The notes beneath the pieces were generated by a model. The model was not told the origin of the DNA. It saw only the letters and a list, made by a program, of their open reading frames with translations, and searched no databases. From an uncultured Campylobacter sp. (GTDB lineage: Bacteria; Campylobacterota; Campylobacteria; Campylobacterales; Campylobacteraceae): a stretch of 23,419 bases of DNA. A program made the position numbers and the translations under genes. The stretch is taken from assembly GCA_937965895.1 (NCBI GenBank), contig CALCKS010000246.1:1-23419 (forward strand), given 5' to 3'. How positions within the stretch are numbered: position 1 is the first letter of the stretch; the number at the start of each line of letters is the position of its first letter. This document shows positions 1-6,055 of the stretch, in pieces.

Positions 1-2
1 TA

Positions 3-107
3 GCCATTTTAATTACTAATCTTGGCTTTAAAAACGTATCCAAATATAAGCTAGATGACAAAAAGACTATACAAAAGCCTAAATATAATTTAAAAACTTT
101 CAAATGA
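3..107 (+). CDS. Possible C-terminal end of an unidentified gene
   Basis: A reading frame open from the window edge runs 34 codons to a TGA at 105-107. Its end is rich in lysine, asparagine and tyrosine, with a C-terminus reading KPKYNLKTFK. It could be the tail of a gene lying mostly outside the window, but 34 codons in AT-rich DNA can be open by chance and I recognise no family. The left arm of the inverted repeat begins just after the stop codon. Confidence 0.25.
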   Translation, partial: AILITNLGFKNVSKYKLDDKKTIQKPKYNLKTFK

Positions 108-108
108 G

Positions 109-243
109 TTTTCTCAAAGAGAGCAGTCTTATCATTAGCAAATAAAGTGAAGCTAAGCACGAGAGCGAATTAGATGAGAGCGAATTAGATGAGAGCGTTA
201 AATATGCGGATTGCCGGAAAGCTTATGACGGATTAGTTGATTA
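109..243 (+). repeat. Left arm of imperfect inverted repeat
   Basis: This stretch matches the reverse complement of 3521-3641 along its full length, at roughly four positions in five by eye. The best blocks are TTTTCTCAAAG at the outer edge, AGCTAAGCAC and GAGCGAATTAGATGAGAG in the middle, and GGATTAGTTGATTA at the inner edge. The left arm is longer by one 15 bp unit, a tandem duplication at 161-190; otherwise the arms have nearly the same length. They enclose about 3.3 kb. No convincing protein is encoded, and I see no transposase-like ORF attached. Confidence 0.75.
161..197 (+). repeat. 15 bp tandem duplication
   Basis: The unit GAGAGCGAATTAGAT occurs at 161-175 and again at 176-190, followed by a partial third copy (GAGAGCG). 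The matching arm at 3521-3641 has only one unit, so this is a duplication in the left arm after the two arms diverged, or a loss in the right arm. Confidence 0.85.
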
Positions 244-304
244 TACAGCCTTAGCTCATTATAGAATAAAGTATTCAATAACTACGCTACGTCCTAAGTA
301 AATT

Positions 305-1209
305 TTATCCGGCTTTTATTATGGCGTTATATCCCCTGCTTTTACTAGTTAAATTTATTATAAGACCTGCGCTTTGCATATATCTTAGGTATTCGATAAG
401 AGTAGGTCGAGATATTTCGCACGCCATTGCTAGCTCGCTTATGTTTGGGCTAAAAGGAACGCTTTGGCTTAGTAAAAATAGTATCTTTTTTAGCTTATCT
501 ATATTTGCGTAATTTAGCGAGCAAACACACGGGATGTCACTTTGCAATACTTGATTTATCACGCCTGTTAGTTTTAGAATGAAATCCTATTTTATCATTC
601 GCAAACAGGTATGCACCGTGAGATAGATAGTCTTTAAAATATATGAACGGCTTAAATTTGCCGGTTAAATTTACGGCTATTTCATAATGATTTGCCAAAA
701 TTTCATCTAGGCTATATTTTTGGTATTTGCTTTTTAAATTTAAATTTAAAAACTCTCTAAACTACATAGTACTGAGATGATACTCTACCACTTCCTGCTT
801 AGATCAGTCCCGTTTATATCAAGCTCTAGCATAGATGAACCAGTGATTATGAGCTTTAGATTGCTTTGGTCTATGACGGTTTTTATGTGAGACGACCAAT
901 CTTTTAGTTTGCGTATCTCATCTATCAAAAGCACTTCGCTGCCCACTTTTTTAAAGTCTAGCGCAAATTCATAAATAGACGTCGCTGCAAATAAAGGATT
1001 ATCTATACTTATATAAAGAGCCTTTTGCGAAGCTTAGAAATTTTGTTTTAGGTATTGCAAGATTAACGTCGTTTTACCAACGTCGCGCTACCCTAGTATC
1101 ATTACAGCTTGTTCGTTAAATCTATATCATCGTAAAGATATCTTTTAAAATCAAGCTTCACTTTTCTTAGATAGTTTTGCTGTTCTTTAAAGAATTTCGT
1201 AAAATCCAT
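305..1209 (-). pseudogene. Decayed DUF4143-type AAA ATPase, paralog of the next gene
   Basis: Broken pieces in several frames follow the same order as the intact ATPase at 1283-2464. From the ATG at 1209 it reads MDFTKFFKEQQNYLRKV, then a helix-rich stretch ending RYLYDDIDLTNKL. After interruptions come a Walker-B-like segment (SEVLLIDEIRKL), a sensor-like segment (IITGSSMLELDINGTDLSR), and a final open block (305-562) whose winged-helix sequence parallels residues of the intact copy (PFSPNISELAMACEISRPTL against PFEVNYTKIAALAEISRAKL). The C-terminal nuclease-like domain seen in the intact copy is absent here. Several frameshifts and stops make a functional product very unlikely. A TTGACA-like box (1264-1269, minus strand) upstream may be a promoter relic. 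It looks like the older of two tandem copies. Confidence 0.8.
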
Positions 1210-1282
1210 ATATACTCTTTTATTCAAAATTATTAAGTATATTTAACAATTTTATATAATCTTTGTCAAACACAATAGCGTA

Positions 1283-2464
1283 TTAATACAACAACCCAAA
1301 CATCCACAGCGGTATTTTATTGCCGTTTCCGACCCCTATCTCATCAGTAGCTATATATGAGTCTGAGATATCTTTTATCTGCTCAAAGCTCTTATTTTTT
1401 CCGCCCACTTCAAATATAAATTTATCATCTACAATAAAGTCGCCTTGCTTTGGGATATTTAGCCTATGTTTTACCTTTAATTGATTAGCAAAAAAAGTCT
1501 CTCTTATGGTGCCCGCCTTACAATCATCGCCGTAAGCGTAAATTAAATTTGTATTATTCATATATATTTTTGCCGGCTTTACTAGCTTACTAAGTCCCCT
1601 ACTTTGCTCATCTATCATATTCACTAGACTTGCATCGTTTAAATAGGCAATATAATCATATAGTTTGGCTCTACTTATCTCGGCAAGAGCTGCGATTTTA
1701 GTATAATTCACCTCAAACGGCTCGCTTTGGCAAACTACTTCAAGCAGTTTTTTAAGCTTATATGTGTATTTTTGCTCAACTAGCCCCAGGGACGTTAGAT
1801 CTACGTCTATGCTTAGATTAATCGTATTTAGCAAGCTTTCGTAGTATGAGCTTTGCTTATTAAAGTAAAATGGATAGTAGCCAAATTTGAGATATTTTTT
1901 AAACTGATTTTGCTTTATTTTTAGGTCATTTGCTATTGCCTGATGGTCTTTTAGTATCGCCTCTAGGCTAAATTTATCTATCGTCGTACCGTTTTCAAGC
2001 TCCAAAAACTCCCTAAAACTAAGTCCTTCTAGGCTAAATACGCTAACTCTACGCGATAAATCACTCTTTGCATTTAGTATACTTACCGCCGATGAACCGG
2101 TAAAAATTACATTTAAAGGACTCATATCATATATAGTTTTTAGATGTGCGGCAAAATCTTCGTATTTATGCACTTCGTCTAGCAACAGATATTCGCCGCC
2201 GTTATCTACAAATTCAAAGGCAAGTTCGCTAAGACTAGCAGAGCCTAAAAACGGATAATCAAGACTTATGTATAGAGCCTTTTTGTTTTGAACTTTTAAT
2301 TCAATCAACTTTTGAAATAACATTGTGGTCTTGCCAGTGCCACGGGCTCCTACTATACCGATAAGCTTCTCGCTAAAATTTATTTCATTGTATAAATAAC
2401 GCTTGTATGTCGTATTAAAATTTTTAAGAAATCTTTCTTGATACTGCTCTATTAAATTTAACAT
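1283..2464 (-). CDS. AAA ATPase with C-terminal DUF4143-type domain
   Basis: This is a 393-residue P-loop ATPase of the AAA_14/DUF4143 group, common in accessory DNA and of unknown cellular role. With numbering from the ATG at 2464, the Walker A motif is GARGTGKT near residues 38-45. A Walker B strand follows (EYLLLDEVHKY) and a sensor-1-like segment (VIFTGSSAVSILN). A winged-helix stretch (EVNYTKIAALAEISRAKLYDY) lies in the second half, and the C-terminus carries the DUF4143 end (FIVDDKFIFEVGGKNKS), which resembles the D-x(n)-E-x-K core of restriction-like nuclease folds. An in-frame ATG exists 19 codons upstream, but I prefer 2464 because AAAGGGA sits 5 nt before it. The leader holds a near-consensus promoter and a palindrome. 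The frame is intact, whereas its tandem neighbour is decayed. It may act in a toxin- or defence-like module, but nothing here proves that. Confidence 0.85.
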   Translation of the reverse strand: MLNLIEQYQERFLKNFNTTYKRYLYNEINFSEKLIGIVGARGTGKTTMLFQKLIELKVQNKKALYISLDYPFLGSASLSELAFEFVDNGGEYLLLDEVHKYEDFAAHLKTIYDMSPLNVIFTGSSAVSILNAKSDLSRRVSVFSLEGLSFREFLELENGTTIDKFSLEAILKDHQAIANDLKIKQNQFKKYLKFGYYPFYFNKQSSYYESLLNTINLSIDVDLTSLGLVEQKYTYKLKKLLEVVCQSEPFEVNYTKIAALAEISRAKLYDYIAYLNDASLVNMIDEQSRGLSKLVKPAKIYMNNTNLIYAYGDDCKAGTIRETFFANQLKVKHRLNIPKQGDFIVDDKFIFEVGGKNKSFEQIKDISDSYIATDEIGVGNGNKIPLWMFGLLY

Positions 2465-2481
2465 TTTTATCCCTTTATGTA

Positions 2482-2503
2482 ATTGTCTATAAACGTAGAC
2501 AAT
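2482..2503. promoter_or_regulatory. Palindrome between promoter and start of the ATPase gene
   Basis: Perfect 8 bp arms, ATTGTCTA and TAGACAAT, are separated by six bases. The site lies just downstream of the predicted transcription start and upstream of the ribosome binding site of the ATPase gene. It could be a repressor operator or an RNA hairpin in the leader. Because the ATPase itself contains a winged-helix segment, autoregulation is conceivable, but that is inference. Confidence 0.5.
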
Positions 2504-2511
2504 ATTAAGAT

Positions 2512-2540
2512 ATATTAGCATGAAAATTTTAAATTGTCAA
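2512..2540 (-). promoter_or_regulatory. Sigma-70 promoter of the ATPase gene
   Basis: On the minus strand a perfect TTGACA (2535-2540) is separated by 17 bp from TAATAT (2512-2517). The predicted start of transcription is near 2505, giving a leader of about 40 nt that contains the palindrome at 2482-2503. Confidence 0.6.
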
Positions 2541-2560
2541 CGGTTATGAACGATTACAGT

Positions 2561-2735
2561 TTTTATTATTTTTCAATCGACGGAATTTTTGGGGTTTGAC
2601 CCGGAGACGGAGAGCAAGAGCGACGATATCATGGACGCGGCAGCATATATCTTGCAATACATTGCAGGGCGATTTTTTGACGAGAGCTATGATGAAATTT
2701 ACGATGATTACGTAGAAGAGGAGAGCTGGGCGTAA
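2561..2735 (+). pseudogene. C-terminal fragment of an unidentified, possibly phage-derived gene
   Basis: An open frame without a credible start codon or ribosome binding site ends at a TAA at 2733-2735. It reads FLGFDPETESKSDDIMDAAA, then a hydrophobic helix (YILQYIAGRFF), then a strongly acidic tail ending EEESWA. The composition and the SDDIMDA motif look like a real protein end and not random AT-rich sequence. A phage terminase or portal C-terminus is one guess, with weak support. No upstream part of the gene is present, so it is probably a remnant left by a deletion or insertion. Confidence 0.45.
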
Positions 2736-2740
2736 AAATA

Positions 2741-2749
2741 TGCTATAAT
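2741..2749 (+). promoter_or_regulatory. Extended -10 promoter of the relB-yoeB locus
   Basis: TGCTATAAT is an extended -10 box (TGn-TATAAT) ending 30 bp before the antitoxin start. No clear -35 box is visible, which is usual for Campylobacter sigma-70 promoters. The ribosome binding site AAAGG is at 2767-2771. Confidence 0.6.
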
Positions 2750-2779
2750 GCAGTCAATTTCACTTCAAAGGTCATATAA

Positions 2780-3049
2780 ATGAACGCATTAATACAATTC
2801 AGAGTAGATAAGGAGCTAAAAAACGAAGCCGATAAACTCTTTAAAGAGCTAGGTCTTGATCTTGGTACGGCGATAAAGCTATTTTTAAAGCAATCTGTAA
2901 ATAAACAAGCCATACCCTTTGCTATAACTACGCAAAAAGAGAATCTAGACGTAAAGTACCTAAAAAGCGTGATAGAAAACATTGACGGCGGCAAGGCAAA
3001 GATGATAAGAAAAAATCTAAGCGAGCTTGAGAGCCTAGCTGATGCTTAA
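2780..3049 (+). CDS. RelB/DinJ-family antitoxin
   Basis: This 89-residue protein should be the DNA-binding antitoxin of a type II toxin-antitoxin pair: it binds and neutralises an mRNA-cleaving toxin and represses its own promoter. The N-terminus has the ribbon-helix-helix layout of RelB/DinJ proteins (ALIQFRVDKELKNEADKLFK, then GLDLGTAIKLFLKQSV), and the 40-89 part is the toxin-binding tail. Length fits the family. The stop codon overlaps the next gene by 8 nt (ATGCTTAA), the usual antitoxin-first coupled arrangement. The frame is intact although its toxin is frameshifted, so it may now be an orphan antitoxin able to neutralise a toxin encoded elsewhere. Confidence 0.88.
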   Translation: MNALIQFRVDKELKNEADKLFKELGLDLGTAIKLFLKQSVNKQAIPFAITTQKENLDVKYLKSVIENIDGGKAKMIRKNLSELESLADA

Positions 3050-3307
3050 TATCGAATTTTATCCGGATGCATGGGGTGATTACTTAAATTTTACTAGCGA
3101 CAAAAAGCTTTTCATAAAGATAAACACGCTCATAAAAGATATCGTCAGAGGAAATGAAACAGACGGCATAGGTAAGCCCGAAGCGCTAAAGGGCGATCTT
3201 AGCGGTTGCATTCTCGTAGGATAGACGGCAGAAACCGCATCGTTTATAGGATTAAGGGCGATACGGCACAAATTTTACAGGTCGGAACGCATTATAAAGA
3301 AAAGTAA
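3042..3307 (+). pseudogene. Frameshifted YoeB/Txe-like toxin
   Basis: YoeB-family toxins are ribosome-dependent mRNA endonucleases. The first frame reads MLNIEFYPDAWGDYLNF through KPEALKGDLSGC, then ends early at 3224 after a few unrelated codons. Shifting frame near 3210-3212 restores the family C-terminus SRRIDGRNRIVYRIKGD, ending GTHYKEK at a TAA at 3305-3307. One base appears to be missing in the TT run just before TCTCGT. The residues that correspond to the catalytic Glu, Arg and C-terminal His-Tyr of YoeB (in KPEALKG, SRRID and THYKEK) all survive across the break. That suggests a recent inactivation or a sequencing error. The reading frame as given yields only 60 residues, lacking the active-site C-terminus. 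Confidence 0.85.
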
Positions 3308-3312
3308 ACTAC

Positions 3313-3520
3313 CTTCAAGTCTATATAAACGATGAGGAAAAATGGGCAAAGGCAAACATTTAGTTGACGGGCTCAGTGGCCTTTATAGCGATATCTGAAG
3401 ACTTTGACTTTTTATTAATGATGACTTGTTGGGTGATGCATACGAGTATCTTATGCACCATTTTACAACAGAATCGGGCTCGTCAAAAGGACAGCTTTAT
3501 ACCCCTGTAGAAGTATTGCG
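3313..3520 (+). pseudogene. Shattered fragment of type I restriction methylase HsdM
   Basis: Pieces in several frames spell out the region of HsdM just before and into its methyltransferase domain. They are YINDEEKWAKANI (3322-3360), LVDGLSGLYSDI (3360-3395), EDFDF (3397-3411) and, best preserved, NDDLLGDAYEYLMHHFTTES and then GSSKGQLYTPVEV (3417-3514). The last block matches the HsdM signature GDAYEYL...F..ESGK.KGQFYTP. The flanks, including the S-adenosylmethionine-binding and NPPF motifs, are absent. The fragment stops right where the right arm of the inverted repeat starts (3521). It is a dead remnant of a restriction-modification locus; no hsdR or hsdS piece is recognisable here. Confidence 0.8.
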
Positions 3521-3641
3521 TAATCAACTAATCCGTAATAAGCTTTTCAATAATCTAAATATTTTACACTCTCATCTAATTCGCTCTTGTGCTTAGCTAC
3601 GCTTTGTTTGTTACTGATAAGACGCACTTTCTTTGAGAAAA
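3521..3641 (-). repeat. Right arm of imperfect inverted repeat
   Basis: The reverse complement of this stretch aligns with 109-243, with identical inner ends (GGATTAGTTGATTA) and outer ends (TTTTCTCAAAG). It has one copy of the 15 bp unit that is doubled in the left arm. The inner end touches the hsdM relic. The two arms together bracket the ATPase pair, the relB-yoeB locus and the hsdM relic. Confidence 0.75.
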
Positions 3642-3936
3642 TCTGAGATAGTTCATTTGCAGAGCAGTTTTAAACTTTACCGTCACGCTTTAGTAGCATA
3701 CCGTTCTGCTCTACTTCACTACGTTTGTAGCTTTTCAAGAAGTAGCAACGAGCATAGTGAAATGAAAGCAGCTTTGCATCTATTTCAAATCGAAACTTCT
3801 AGGCGGGGTTGAAAATCTCACCTGAAAACTTAGAAACTTTAAATTTGCTATACCCGTTAGTTTTTAAGAACATATTTTTATCGTAAGCTACCGCTCATTT
3901 GTATGAGCTTAAGTTAAAGAAGGCCAATTGGCTCCG
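3642..3936. other. Intergenic stretch with no identifiable feature
   Basis: About 300 bp between the right repeat arm and the end of the minus-strand toxin array. A minus-strand frame of some 40 codons is open in its left half but lacks a start, a ribosome binding site and any family resemblance. I see no RNA gene, terminator hairpin with a T run, or repeat that I could support. It may be eroded coding DNA. Confidence 0.4.
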
Positions 3937-4212
3937 CTACTGCATAAAGCCTCTCTTTGGTAAATCTTTTTTGGGCAAGTCAAGCACTAAACGCCAAAAA
4001 TTCCAACTTTTCTCGTCAAACCAGCCGCATTGAGCGTTATTTAACGCCTTTTCCATATCGTCCTTTACTTGCCAAAGCATTTTAAATTCGCGAAAATTTG
4101 CATAGCGCATAGCTTGAGCTACGATTCTTTCAGGCGTCTCCATAACATCGTAAGGTAGCTTCCACCAGATGTATTTATTTGCAAAATATCTTAAAATTTC
4201 ATCTCTACTCAC
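3937..4212 (-). CDS. Small conserved-looking protein, last gene of the toxin array
   Basis: A 91-residue protein of unknown function. It begins at a GTG three bases after the stop of the upstream gene, so translation is probably coupled; no strong ribosome binding site is visible. It is rich in aromatic residues (YFANKYIWWKLPYDV, GWFDEKSWNFWRLVL). The pattern of an N-terminal helix, a segment reading PERIVAQAMRYANFREFKML and a terminal RSWNFW-like motif resembles small proteins often encoded beside AbiEii-type nucleotidyltransferases. That comparison is from memory and tentative. Here the partner upstream is a zeta-type kinase, not a nucleotidyltransferase. It may be an accessory or antitoxin subunit of that module. 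No signal peptide or membrane segment is present. Confidence 0.7.
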   Translation of the reverse strand: MSRDEILRYFANKYIWWKLPYDVMETPERIVAQAMRYANFREFKMLWQVKDDMEKALNNAQCGWFDEKSWNFWRLVLDLPKKDLPKRGFMQ

Positions 4213-4215
4213 TAA

Positions 4216-4473
4216 TTATAGCTCACTCATAAGTTTTAAATTTATCTCTTTTAACGCCTCTTTTACAAGAGTATTGGCTTCTTGTTCTTTGCCTAGTCTT
4301 ATCGCCAAATCCAAAATAACATTGTATAGCATTACATTATCTTTTGGAAATCTAGTGCACTCCATTCCAGCATTTACATAACTTTCCATAGTTTCTCCAA
4401 GCTCTTTTGGGCTTTTGGTCGCGCCTAGCTCTCTTAAAAGCTCGTCTGAAATCTCCACTTTTTTTAATGCCAT
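4216..4473 (-). CDS. Small protein following the zeta kinase, candidate antitoxin
   Basis: An 85-residue, mostly helical and charged protein that I cannot assign to a named family. It starts MALKKVEISDELLRELGATK, has a central segment NAGMECTRFPKDNVMLYNVI, and ends in a predicted amphipathic helix (EQEANTLVKEALKEINLKL). There is no helix-turn-helix of the PezA kind and no signal peptide. A clear ribosome binding site (AAAGGG) lies 8 nt before the ATG. The gene follows the zeta-type kinase by 20 bp and precedes the 91-residue gene by 3 bp. Position and size make it the best candidate for the kinase's antitoxin, although in classical epsilon-zeta loci the antitoxin comes first. That role is inference. 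Confidence 0.75.
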   Translation of the reverse strand: MALKKVEISDELLRELGATKSPKELGETMESYVNAGMECTRFPKDNVMLYNVILDLAIRLGKEQEANTLVKEALKEINLKLMSEL

Positions 4474-4493
4474 TGTCTTTTCCCTTTCTAATT

Positions 4494-5129
4494 TTATTTT
4501 ATAATGTTGTTTAATTTACTATTTTTTATAACGTTTTCAAACCATTCTATTTTATTAGGCGAATAAAGGTTGATTGTGCCATTTTGCTTTTTAGCGATAA
4601 AATTTAAATTTGAAAACTTTTGTTTTTCTCTATCCTCGACCAATTCACTATTATCAAAAAAATAAATCACATCGCATATTGGGATAATGCGGGCTAGATT
4701 TTCAAAGCTTTGTGAAAAACGCCTTTCAAGCGTTGCTTCATCAATGGAGTGTCCGTTTCTTGCTGCTCTTATAGCCACTCGTTGTTTTGAGAGTTCGATG
4801 CTATTTAAGCCAACATAATAAAGGGTAATATAGTAGCCAGCCTCTTTGGCTTTATTTATAAATTTAACTATACTATGCCCGCTAAGAGTAGTTTCTATAT
4901 TAAAATCTATCCCTCGCTCAGTGTAAGACTTTCTTAGCTTTAATGCAAGCCTACCAGCTCTATTTTGATCTTTGGGGTTTTGCCAGTCGCCAAATTCTCT
5001 AACGATTTCATCAGAATTTATCCTTGCACCATAGATGACAGAATCTACTTCAAGCTGGTTAATATAAAATGTAGATTTACCTGCGCCATTTACACCTGCA
5101 AATATATATAGTTTCTTTTGATCGTCCAT
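4494..5129 (-). CDS. Zeta-toxin-family kinase
   Basis: Zeta toxins are P-loop kinases; characterised ones phosphorylate UDP-N-acetylglucosamine and so block cell-wall synthesis. This 211-residue protein has the Walker A motif GVNGAGKS (12-19), an INSDEIV segment (Asp40, the position of the catalytic Asp in zeta proteins) and the IETTLSGHS substrate-binding segment (Glu79). It also has the lid-like RVAIRAARNGHSIDEATLER (Arg117, Arg121 and a GH loop). All expected motifs are present, so it is probably active. The length matches compact ZTL-type members. It lies 78 bp after the Fic gene and leads into two small unidentified genes. No epsilon- or PezA-like antitoxin precedes it. The substrate cannot be read from sequence; some family members modify other nucleotide sugars or amino-sugar donors. 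Confidence 0.88.
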   Translation of the reverse strand: MDDQKKLYIFAGVNGAGKSTFYINQLEVDSVIYGARINSDEIVREFGDWQNPKDQNRAGRLALKLRKSYTERGIDFNIETTLSGHSIVKFINKAKEAGYYITLYYVGLNSIELSKQRVAIRAARNGHSIDEATLERRFSQSFENLARIIPICDVIYFFDNSELVEDREKQKFSNLNFIAKKQNGTINLYSPNKIEWFENVIKNSKLNNIIK

Positions 5130-5207
5130 TTCTTATCTCTTTACTCTTTTAAATTTTAAAGCTAAAAAGCCTAAATTTACACTTTTGAACTTTTTTCTGG
5201 GAAATTT

Positions 5208-6002
5208 TTAAGCCTCTCCATCTATTTTTGTCCCAAATCCTGACATAACTTTTTCAAGTGTAGAATATACTTCATTCAAATCAATGCTTGCACCCTCGAC
5301 ATAGTTGCTTAAAACAGCTTTGTATTCATCCTGACAAGATAAACAAGTATCTATCAAAAATCCTTTTTGGCTCTTGTAGTTTTTAAGTCCGCGGTAGTAA
5401 AACGCCTGATGCTCTACGTCTATTATAAAAGGCGTAATACCGTTTTTTAGGCATTCTTTAAACATTATCAATCTGCCGACTCTGCCGTTGCCGTCCTCAA
5501 ACGGGTGTATGCTTTCAAATTTGTGATGAAAATCTATAATATCCTCTATGCCTATTTCGGTCTTGCTAGCATATTCATCAAGTAGTTTTTGCATTTCTTG
5601 CATAACTCGTTTGGGACTTATGGGCATAAGGTCTCCTATATAGTTTTGAGTTTTTTTATAATCCCCTATTACCTTATCGCTAGTATCTTGTTTTAAAATT
5701 CTATGAAGCTCTTTTAAAAACTCGTGTGTAATAGGCACATTAAAGCTTTCAAGTATAAAATCAAATGCCTTAAAATGATTTCTGGTTTCTAATATATCGT
5801 TTATTTTTATCTCTTCGCCGTCTTTTTCCGAAAAAAAGGAGCTTGTCTCATAAATATGCCTAGTCTGCTCCTTGCTTAATCTACTGCCCTCAATATGATT
5901 AGAATTGTATGCAAAAACTATCTGGTTTAAATGATAAAAGCCATTTTTTATATGATTTCTCTTTTCATATAGTAAAATTTCAAGCGAAGAAAATTTTTCC
6001 AT
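5208..6002 (-). CDS. Fic-domain protein, class II (autoinhibited)
   Basis: Fic enzymes transfer AMP or related groups from nucleotides to hydroxyl side chains of target proteins. This 264-residue protein carries the complete active-site motif HPFEDGNGRVGR, starting with catalytic His166. It also carries an N-terminal inhibitory motif of the (S/T)xxxE(G/N) type, SNHIEG (34-39), whose Glu blocks ATP binding in class II Fic proteins. No separate antitoxin is therefore needed. A TTG two codons upstream is in frame, but the ATG at 6002 is better placed, 7 nt after AAAGGCGG. The gene follows the larger Fic gene by 53 bp in the same direction. No signal peptide or T6SS marker domain is present, so a cytosolic role is likely. 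Its targets are unknown. Confidence 0.9.
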   Translation of the reverse strand: MEKFSSLEILLYEKRNHIKNGFYHLNQIVFAYNSNHIEGSRLSKEQTRHIYETSSFFSEKDGEEIKINDILETRNHFKAFDFILESFNVPITHEFLKELHRILKQDTSDKVIGDYKKTQNYIGDLMPISPKRVMQEMQKLLDEYASKTEIGIEDIIDFHHKFESIHPFEDGNGRVGRLIMFKECLKNGITPFIIDVEHQAFYYRGLKNYKSQKGFLIDTCLSCQDEYKAVLSNYVEGASIDLNEVYSTLEKVMSGFGTKIDGEA

Positions 6003-6055
6003 AGCCAAACCGCCTTTAAGATTTAAAACCTATATTTAATCTCATTTTTACTCCT

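Noticed and set aside
161..197. CRISPR-like repeat
   Set aside because: The copies are directly adjacent 15 bp units without spacers; it is a simple tandem duplication.
321..512. Plus-strand 63-codon frame opposite the decayed ATPase
   Set aside because: The minus strand shows clear similarity to the intact ATPase's winged-helix region; the plus frame has no support.
2465..2521. Upstream start of the ATPase at 2521
   Set aside because: The extra 19 residues would overlap the -10 box and the palindrome, and the ATG at 2464 has a strong ribosome binding site.
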